Part shown: positions 15,907 to 20,985 of the stretch, piece by piece | Layout of the letters: each line of letters opens with the position of its first letter | Numbering within the stretch: the stretch's first letter is position 1 | Assembly: GCA_947623845.1 (NCBI GenBank) | Contig: CANQHM010000018.1 | Location: 1-22,274, forward strand | DNA from: an uncultured Bacilli bacterium | Lineage (GTDB): Bacteria > Bacillota_I > Bacilli_A > RF39 > UBA660 | DNA length: 22,274 bases | Direction of reading: 5' to 3' | Made by a program: the position numbers and the translations under genes | Notes under the pieces: generated by a model | Seen by the model: the letters and a program-made list of their open reading frames with translations, nothing else | What the model was told of the DNA's origin: nothing | The model's database searches: none

Positions 15907-17279
15907 TTAGTAATATTGCTATAGCATTAACTTTAATCCTTCCTTGCTTTTATTTCTTATTAAGTAGAAACTTAGTTTTATCAATAATATATATTGTTTT
16001 ATATGTAATCGCATTTTATCTAGCAAGTAATAAACTTACAAAAGTAATATTCAAAAGACTTGCGAAGAATTATAAATTATCTTTAAAGACGATAAATCTT
16101 ACGTATATATATTTATGGTTATTATCAAATATACCAGTGGTGATCTATTATCATAAGTATAGTGTGTTAGTATTCTTATTAGTAGCAGGATTGTTCTTAG
16201 TTAATTATGTTTATAAAAAAATAGTAGCAAAATTTACGATTAGATATACCAAAAGAAATAAGACGATAACTAATTATTTAACCGAAAGTTATTTAGGAAA
16301 AGATACGATAATTAATAAAGATTTACAAGATATAAGAAGTCATATGTTTAATAAATACTTATTAAGATATCAACAAAGTTTACTAAGAAATTTCTTTTTA
16401 AATTATGTTATTTATGGACTTAATGCAATATACATATTAATTTGTTTATGGGTATTTAAAGATTATAAAGTTAAAGAAATATTTATTATTCTATACTTAA
16501 CTATTTATGTAGCTTTATTCTTAAGTAAGATATTTTATTTAAAGAGATATTTAAAAGATATTAGGAAATTAAGAAAAGATACAGGAGAGATGGTAGATAG
16601 TTTTAAAGAAATAATATTTAATGATACAACGATTAGTGATTTATTAGTTAATTTTACTTTAGATATTAAGAAGAATGATAAGATATATATTTTAAAAGAA
16701 GATAAGAATTATCAAGACTTGTTAGAAGTATTTATAAATGAAAGACATTATGACGGTAGTATTTTAATAGATAATAAACAATTAAAGTATTTAGATTTAA
16801 CTAAGTTACTTACTTTTGAAGAATTTAATCCGTGGTTTAAGAAATCGACGATTATAGATAATGTTTTATATAATAAGTCTATTCCATCTCCAAAATTACA
16901 CGATTATTTTAAGAAATATTTACCTAGTAATTATTTTAATTCTTTAGATAATGATGAAGGTACTTATATTGAAAACTTAGATGGATACCCAATATATTAT
17001 AAAAAACTTTTAGCAATTTTACGAAGTATTATAAGTGATAAGAATATTACCTTATTAGATGATCCATTTATAGAACTTAGTAAGTATAATCAAAATATTA
17101 TAGAAAAAGAATTAAGCAAATTACATAAAACTATTATTATTTTAAGTAGTGTAGCTCCAACGATTAAAACTTATGATAAAGTAATATTATTAGAAAATGG
17201 CGTTATTAAAGAAGTAGGTACTTATGATGAATTAATGAAACAAAAAAGAGATTTCTATCGTTTTATTAACAATAGATAA
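15903..17279 (+). CDS. ABC exporter subunit with degenerate ATPase domain
   Basis: Partner of the preceding gene and exactly the same length (458 residues). About six hydrophobic segments occupy the first 215 residues, and an ABC-type domain fold follows from about 237. The domain is recognisable by the order of its remains and its C-terminal tail (VILLENGVIKEVGTYDEL, about 427-444). Walker A is absent: the P-loop position reads LKEDKNYQDLL (264-274) with no GxxxxGK. The signature is LDGYP (359-363), Walker B is LLDDP with Asp in place of the catalytic Glu (D387), and the switch His is replaced by Ser. Its own ATP site should be dead, and it would contribute only the signature to the partner's site. 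The last codons form part of a terminator. Confidence 0.8.
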   Translation: MISNIAIALTLILPCFYFLLSRNLVLSIIYIVLYVIAFYLASNKLTKVIFKRLAKNYKLSLKTINLTYIYLWLLSNIPVVIYYHKYSVLVFLLVAGLFLVNYVYKKIVAKFTIRYTKRNKTITNYLTESYLGKDTIINKDLQDIRSHMFNKYLLRYQQSLLRNFFLNYVIYGLNAIYILICLWVFKDYKVKEIFIILYLTIYVALFLSKIFYLKRYLKDIRKLRKDTGEMVDSFKEIIFNDTTISDLLVNFTLDIKKNDKIYILKEDKNYQDLLEVFINERHYDGSILIDNKQLKYLDLTKLLTFEEFNPWFKKSTIIDNVLYNKSIPSPKLHDYFKKYLPSNYFNSLDNDEGTYIENLDGYPIYYKKLLAILRSIISDKNITLLDDPFIELSKYNQNIIEKELSKLHKTIIILSSVAPTIKTYDKVILLENGVIKEVGTYDELMKQKRDFYRFINNR

Positions 17280-17291
17280 TCTCTCTTTTTT
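17242..17291. terminator. Bidirectional terminator between ABC operon and surface protein gene
   Basis: A 12-bp stem with one bulged T (17247-17258 with 17272-17284) is flanked by an A-run on the left and a T-run on the right, so it can end transcripts from both sides. The left arm and loop encode the last residues of the ABC subunit. A second copy of this element lies at 18984-19028. Confidence 0.8.
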
Positions 17292-18597
17292 ATTGGATTG
17301 CTATAGTATAAGGATTTTCATAGGTGCCGTCACCACCGCTTATTTTCATATTGTGTTTTAAATATAGCGTAGGACGCACTATTAAAGATTGATTTGTGCC
17401 AGTATTTGATACAGACCCAGCATTTGTGACAATAAATGCCCCACCAGCTACTTGTGTATGTGGCATTAAAGTCCATTGAGATGCTCTGTCATCATATAAC
17501 CAATTACTTTTACCGCAATCTTTCTGATATACTCCACTTCCCCAATCAACTATATATTGATTAAAACATTCTTTTCTTCCTGTTTCTCCTCCCCCTGTTG
17601 CATATGTAAAATCGCTAGGATACATTAATGCTACTTTTCCATTCCATTTTGATGGCTGATAATTATATGTCCATTCTCCTCTTTCATAATCATAATATGC
17701 AGAAGCTAATATGCCATATAGTGTACTCAATCCTCCAATTTTCCATGTTATTTCTTCTATTGTTTTTTCTAATGTAACACTTGTTATCGCTTTATAAGCT
17801 TGATCCTTATACTCATCATCTTGTATCCAATTTCCAGTATCCTTTTCTGTTAAGTAATTATCTTTTAAATCTTTTTGTAAACTAGAATTTTCCCAATTAT
17901 CTTTTATTGCACTATCCCATGGAAGTCTACCTATTCCTTCAGCTCGAATAATTTTTACTAAATTTTCTTTAGTCGGATTATCAGTATTTACTTTTTCATC
18001 TACTATTTGTATCTCTTTAAATGAACCAATAATTCTCCATCTTTCGCAAGTATCTTCAGTAGGATTACTATAATCATCACAATTAAACCAAATATAATTT
18101 GATGGTGTTGTTCCAATATATCTAGCATTACCATCTGGATCATCAAATGCTAATTCTTTATTAGTGTGTTGATCTTCTAATAATAAGCATTCACTCATTG
18201 CTAAATCTTTACAAACATAAGAATTAAATGGTTTACTAGTAAATTTAATTACACATTTATCAGGTTTATTATTTTCTAAAGTAAATTTCCAATTATCATC
18301 ATCAAATGTTATTACTCCGTCATTTTCACATTCATAACCACTATATAAGTAACCATCTTCTTTTGCTGGGAATTCAGGTTTAGATTCATTATCAATTAAT
18401 ACTGATACTGTGATATCTTTTTTGATAAATTCATCAACTGTATTAAATACTAACTTATTTGTGTGGCGTACTTGGTATAGAGCATAAGTACTACCTATTG
18501 CTATAATGAGTAGTAGTGAACATATACCTACTATTATTTTATTTCTATTTGATTTTTCTATTTTTCTTAATTCTTTTTCGGGATTAAATCTTTTCAT
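17290..18597 (-). CDS. Membrane-anchored cysteine-rich surface protein, paralog 1
   Basis: The 435-residue protein has a positively charged N-terminus, one membrane helix (about 20-40) ending GSTYALYQ, which resembles SipW/TasA-type signal regions, and a long outside domain. Eight ectodomain cysteines (C90, C115, C129, C137, C173, C184, C344, C361) are all conserved in the downstream paralog and suggest disulfides. A central block, YIGTTPSNYIWFNCDDY...CERWRIIGSF, and a C-terminal block, RPTLYLKHNMKISGGDGTYENPY, resemble the C-type-lectin-like/DUF6273-type modules of gut Firmicutes surface proteins (from memory, moderate certainty). The start ATG has AGGAGGAG just upstream. Divergent from a small XRE regulator across an intergenic region with a palindrome. 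The ligand or role is unknown; adhesion is a guess. Confidence 0.75.
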   Translation of the reverse strand: MKRFNPEKELRKIEKSNRNKIIVGICSLLLIIAIGSTYALYQVRHTNKLVFNTVDEFIKKDITVSVLIDNESKPEFPAKEDGYLYSGYECENDGVITFDDDNWKFTLENNKPDKCVIKFTSKPFNSYVCKDLAMSECLLLEDQHTNKELAFDDPDGNARYIGTTPSNYIWFNCDDYSNPTEDTCERWRIIGSFKEIQIVDEKVNTDNPTKENLVKIIRAEGIGRLPWDSAIKDNWENSSLQKDLKDNYLTEKDTGNWIQDDEYKDQAYKAITSVTLEKTIEEITWKIGGLSTLYGILASAYYDYERGEWTYNYQPSKWNGKVALMYPSDFTYATGGGETGRKECFNQYIVDWGSGVYQKDCGKSNWLYDDRASQWTLMPHTQVAGGAFIVTNAGSVSNTGTNQSLIVRPTLYLKHNMKISGGDGTYENPYTIAIQ

Positions 18598-18616
18598 TTC
18601 TCCTCCTAAAAACTAT

Positions 18617-18633
18617 GCGTATTATAAATACGC
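18617..18633. promoter_or_regulatory. Perfect 17-bp palindrome, candidate operator
   Basis: GCGTATT-ATA-AATACGC lies between the divergent surface-protein gene and the XRE regulator, downstream of the predicted -10 of the surface gene, where a bound repressor would block transcription. A related region, GTAATTAC and ATACGTAT (18665-18681), is nearby and shares GTA/TAC half-sites. The adjacent regulator is the natural candidate ligand (inference). Confidence 0.55.
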
Positions 18634-18645
18634 TTATTTTTTTAA

Positions 18646-18654
18646 ATTATAGCA
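18646..18654 (-). promoter_or_regulatory. Extended -10 promoter of surface protein paralog 1
   Basis: Minus-strand GGTGCTATAAT is an extended -10, with a predicted start near 18639 and the palindrome at about +6 to +22. A second TATAAT lies inside the palindrome itself (18621-18626) and could be used instead. Confidence 0.5.
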
Positions 18655-18739
18655 CCATTAACGCGTAATTACAATACGTATATTGAAAATATTTTTGATT
18701 TTTTTAATACACTTATTTTATAAAGAAGGAGAAATTTAT

Positions 18740-18955
18740 ATGAAATTTATTGCTAATGATTATGCCCCAAAAGAAGTATTAAAAATAATTAGGGAATGGA
18801 GTGGCGAAACTCAAGAAGAATTTTCTAAACATATCAATCGTAGTAAAGATACTATTCAAAGTTATGAATTAGGTCGCGCTAAGATTAGTTTAGATAAGTT
18901 TTTAGAATTAGCCAAGAAACAAAACATTAAAATTACAATAGAAAAGGTTAAATAA
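18740..18955 (+). CDS. Small XRE-family HTH regulator 1
   Basis: A 71-residue DNA-binding protein, essentially a single XRE/Cro-type helix-turn-helix. The motif spans SGETQEEFSKHINRSKDTIQSYELGRAKIS (about residues 20-49), with the typical TQEEF and SYELGR positions, followed by a short helix and a KITIEKVK tail. The ATG at 18740 has AAGGAG (18726-18731) 8 nt upstream. A longer frame from a TTG at 18683 is hydrophobic, has no ribosome binding site and overlaps the probable promoter (TTGAAA at 18683-18688), so I reject it. Divergent from the surface protein gene, which it probably represses or activates through the palindrome in between. No antitoxin partner is visible. Confidence 0.82.
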   Translation: MKFIANDYAPKEVLKIIREWSGETQEEFSKHINRSKDTIQSYELGRAKISLDKFLELAKKQNIKITIEKVK

Positions 18956-18975
18956 AAAAGACTATTTATATAGTA

Positions 18976-19028
18976 AAACAAAAAGAGATTTCTATCATTT
19001 TTATTAGAAATAGATAATCTCTTTTTTT
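18976..19028. repeat. Duplicated ABC 3' tail plus terminator, tandem-duplication scar
   Basis: This stretch matches 17238-17291 nearly base for base (a few substitutions and single-base length changes in homopolymers), although no ABC gene precedes it here. It includes the remnant coding for the ABC subunit's last residues (now frame-disrupted by one missing A) and the 12-bp terminator stem (18984-18995 with 19010-19022) followed by seven Ts. It ends transcripts of the regulator from the left and of the second surface gene from the right. Confidence 0.85.
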
Positions 19029-20364
19029 ATTGTACTGTGATTATATATGGTTTTTCATAGGTGCCGTTGCCACCACTTATTTTAGTATCGTGAGTTAGAT
19101 ATAAAGTAGGACTAATAGCAAATGCAGAAGAACTATGATAGTTATATTGTATAGCACCATCATAACTCCGAACATAAAGCATATCGTTTCCCCGAAGCAA
19201 TGCCCAATATCCAGTACCTGCTTTTAACCAATCATTTTGTACACAATTTTCGTAGTATGGATTTATATTCCAATTATATAATGGTTGTGTAATACATTCA
19301 TTTCTATTAGTTTTTCCACCACCAACTGCATATCCATAATCACTTGGGTAAAATAAAGCTATTTTGCCATTCCAATTTGCTGATTGCATTACAGACACAT
19401 TTTGATTTCTTTCAAAATTATAAAATTCTGACGCTAAAATTTTTTTGGAATCACCAACAGTTTCTCCTATATTCCATTTTATACTTTCTATCATATTTTT
19501 ATTAGTTATGCTAGTTATTGATTTATAATTTTTATCTTTCAGTTTTTCTATCCAATCTCCAGTATCATTTTGATTTAAATAGCCCTTATCTATATTGTTT
19601 AATATTTGTTGTAGTGTTGACTCGTTCCAATTGTAATTAGTATCTTCAGTATTCCAAGCTACGTTTCCAATCATATCTGCCCTTATGATTTTTACCAATA
19701 TTTCTTTAGTTGGAGCATTTGTATCTACTTTGTCATCTACTATTGTTATATTTTTAAATGAACCTATAATTCGCCATTTCTCACATTTTGTTGCTGCTTC
19801 TTCTTGTGTTAAGTCTTCATAATCATCGCAATTAAACCAAATGTAATTTGCAGGATCTGCTCCAATATACCTAGCATTACTATCGGGATCATCAAAAGCA
19901 AGTAAATCAGTAAATTTTTGCCCCTCTTCTAATAAGCATTCTGCCATAGATTTATTTTCACATGATTTCATATGAAATGGACTTTTCACAAAATATACTG
20001 TACATTTATCTTGCCCATTTATATCAGCATTTAATTTCCAATGTTCTTCATCCCAAGTGATATTTGTAATATTATTCTTCTCACATTCCATATGTGAATA
20101 AACATATCCGTCTTCTTTTTGAGGAAAATTATCTACAGATTCTTCCTTATCATCTAATTTAACTGATATTATAATATCTTTTTTCTTAAATTTTCCTACT
20201 GTATTAAAGACTAACTTATTTGTATGTCTTACTTGATATAACGCATATGTACTTCCTACTGCTATAATTAGTAATAATAAACCTATACCTAATATTATTT
20301 TATTTCTATTACCATATTGTATTTTATTTAATTCTTTTTCTATATTTATTTTTCTCATATTCAT
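19027..20364 (-). CDS. Membrane-anchored cysteine-rich surface protein, paralog 2
   Basis: A 445-residue paralog of the gene at 17290-18597, roughly half identical. It shares the N-terminal anchor (NKIILGIGLLLLIIAVGSTYALYQ, about 21-44), all eight ectodomain cysteines (C94, C121, C135, C143, C179, C194, C357, C374), the YIWFNCDDY...CEKWRIIGSF block and the PTLYLTHDTKISGGNGTYEKPY end. The stretch between WL (378-379) and PTLYL differs almost completely from paralog 1, while its flanks are conserved. The start is ambiguous: the ATG at 20364 or 20358, the latter aligning with the paralog's start. Divergent from a second XRE regulator, with a good promoter and four repeats between them. Function unknown. 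Confidence 0.75.
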   Translation of the reverse strand: MNMRKINIEKELNKIQYGNRNKIILGIGLLLLIIAVGSTYALYQVRHTNKLVFNTVGKFKKKDIIISVKLDDKEESVDNFPQKEDGYVYSHMECEKNNITNITWDEEHWKLNADINGQDKCTVYFVKSPFHMKSCENKSMAECLLEEGQKFTDLLAFDDPDSNARYIGADPANYIWFNCDDYEDLTQEEAATKCEKWRIIGSFKNITIVDDKVDTNAPTKEILVKIIRADMIGNVAWNTEDTNYNWNESTLQQILNNIDKGYLNQNDTGDWIEKLKDKNYKSITSITNKNMIESIKWNIGETVGDSKKILASEFYNFERNQNVSVMQSANWNGKIALFYPSDYGYAVGGGKTNRNECITQPLYNWNINPYYENCVQNDWLKAGTGYWALLRGNDMLYVRSYDGAIQYNYHSSSAFAISPTLYLTHDTKISGGNGTYEKPYIITVQ

Positions 20365-20381
20365 TGCCTACCTTATGATTC

Positions 20382-20410
20382 ATTTTAACACAATTTTTAG
20401 ATTATTACAA
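20382..20410 (-). promoter_or_regulatory. Promoter of surface protein paralog 2
   Basis: On the minus strand TTGTAA (20405-20410), a 17-nt spacer and TAAAAT (20382-20387) preceded by TGT form a strong promoter with extended -10. The predicted leader is about 11-17 nt. Direct repeats lie immediately upstream of the -35. Confidence 0.68.
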
Positions 20411-20412
20411 TA

Positions 20413-20508
20413 TATCTTAATAAGTTTTATCTTAATAATATATACTGGTATTAAAATTAATGAGTGATATCTTTATAATTTATATATAAACAAGTTTTAT
20501 CTTATTAA
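20413..20508. repeat. Four TATCTTWATAA-like direct repeats in the divergent promoter region
   Basis: TATCTTAATAA occurs at 20413-20423 and 20428-20438, with variants TATCTTTATAA (20468-20478) and TATCTTATTAA (20498-20508). The copies at 20428 and 20498 share a longer context, AAGTTTTATCTTA. Two copies abut the surface gene's -35, and one lies just before the regulator's likely -10. Likely binding sites for the adjacent regulator; AT-rich background makes chance partly possible. Confidence 0.5.
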
Positions 20509-20539
20509 GTAATATTATAAGTATTTAGGAGGTAATGAT

Positions 20540-20803
20540 ATGACATCAATGGAATTAGTTGGTTTAAATACAAAGTGGTTTAGATACCAAAATGGTTTAA
20601 CACAAGAAGCTTATGCTAATAAGACTAAGTTTAAAATGGCTTATATTAGCACGATTGAAAATGGGGATGCAAATTTGACTTGTAAGAATATTGACTTTAT
20701 TGCTAAATCTTTCAATATTAAAGTAGAGTTATTATTTAATGAAGAAACAGCTAGAAAAGCAAAAGATCTACCAAGTAGAGTTGATATGTATAAACATAAT
20801 TAA
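20540..20803 (+). CDS. Small XRE-family HTH regulator 2
   Basis: An 87-residue protein with an XRE/Cro helix-turn-helix: WFRYQNGLTQEAYANKTKFKMAYISTIENG (about residues 12-41) has the LTQE, YIS and IENG positions typical of the family, followed by a helix up to FNIKVELLF and a charged tail. The ATG at 20540 follows AGGAGG (20527-20532) at 7-nt spacing. It is not closely similar to the first regulator outside the fold, so the two cassettes have different control proteins. It is divergent from the second surface protein and ends in a strong terminator. Probably controls the divergent gene and itself through the repeats at 20413-20508 (inference). Confidence 0.85.
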   Translation: MTSMELVGLNTKWFRYQNGLTQEAYANKTKFKMAYISTIENGDANLTCKNIDFIAKSFNIKVELLFNEETARKAKDLPSRVDMYKHN

Positions 20804-20817
20804 GTGGTATATTTATG

Positions 20818-20848
20818 AAAATAGGTCATATAAAATGGCCTATTTTTT
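20818..20848 (+). terminator. Intrinsic terminator after HTH regulator 2
   Basis: A 12-bp stem (20818-20829 with 20835-20846, one G-T pair) with a 5-nt loop and a run of six Ts at 20843-20848. It begins 14 nt after the regulator's stop codon. Confidence 0.85.
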
Positions 20849-20861
20849 GAAGATAAATTCT

Positions 20862-20951
20862 AAAAGTGGGTGCAAAAAAGTGTAAGTTAAGACAAAAAGT
20901 GGGTGCAAAAAGGTGTAAATCAAAGGAAAAAGTGGGTGCAAAAAGGTGTAA
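20862..20951. repeat. Three 33-bp tandem repeats with phased GGTGYA boxes, candidate operator
   Basis: The unit AAAAGTGGGTGCAAAAA plus GGTGTAA recurs three times, with the GTGGGTGCA element starting at 20866, 20899 and 20932 (exact 33-nt period). Eight to nine variable bases lie between conserved parts. Each unit holds two GGTGYA boxes 10 nt apart: at 20869/20879 (the second reads AGTGTA), 20902/20912 and 20935/20945. The last two fall at the -35 position and in the spacer of the promoter of the AAA gene, the expected arrangement for an operator. Not a CRISPR: the spacing is too short and the copies too few. Confidence 0.8.
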
Positions 20952-20954
20952 GTA

Positions 20955-20963
20955 TGCTATACT
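20955..20963 (+). promoter_or_regulatory. Extended -10 promoter of the AAA/DUF4143 gene
   Basis: TATGCTATACT contains an extended -10 (TGC plus TATACT). At 17 nt upstream the -35 position reads GGTGCA, part of the last tandem repeat. The leader is about 16 nt and includes the ribosome binding site AGGAG (20974-20978). Confidence 0.68.
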
Positions 20964-20985
20964 AATAGTAGTTAGGAGAGAAAAA

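Noticed and set aside
18683..18739. N-terminal extension of HTH regulator 1 from a TTG
   Set aside because: Hydrophobic low-complexity residues, no ribosome binding site, and it overlaps the likely -35; the ATG at 18740 has a strong site.
17290..20364. Diversity-generating retroelement targets
   Set aside because: The paralogs diverge in a lectin-like region, but no reverse transcriptase or template repeat is present; kept only as a question.
20862..20951. CRISPR array
   Set aside because: Only three units with 8-9 bp between conserved parts, no real spacers and no cas genes.
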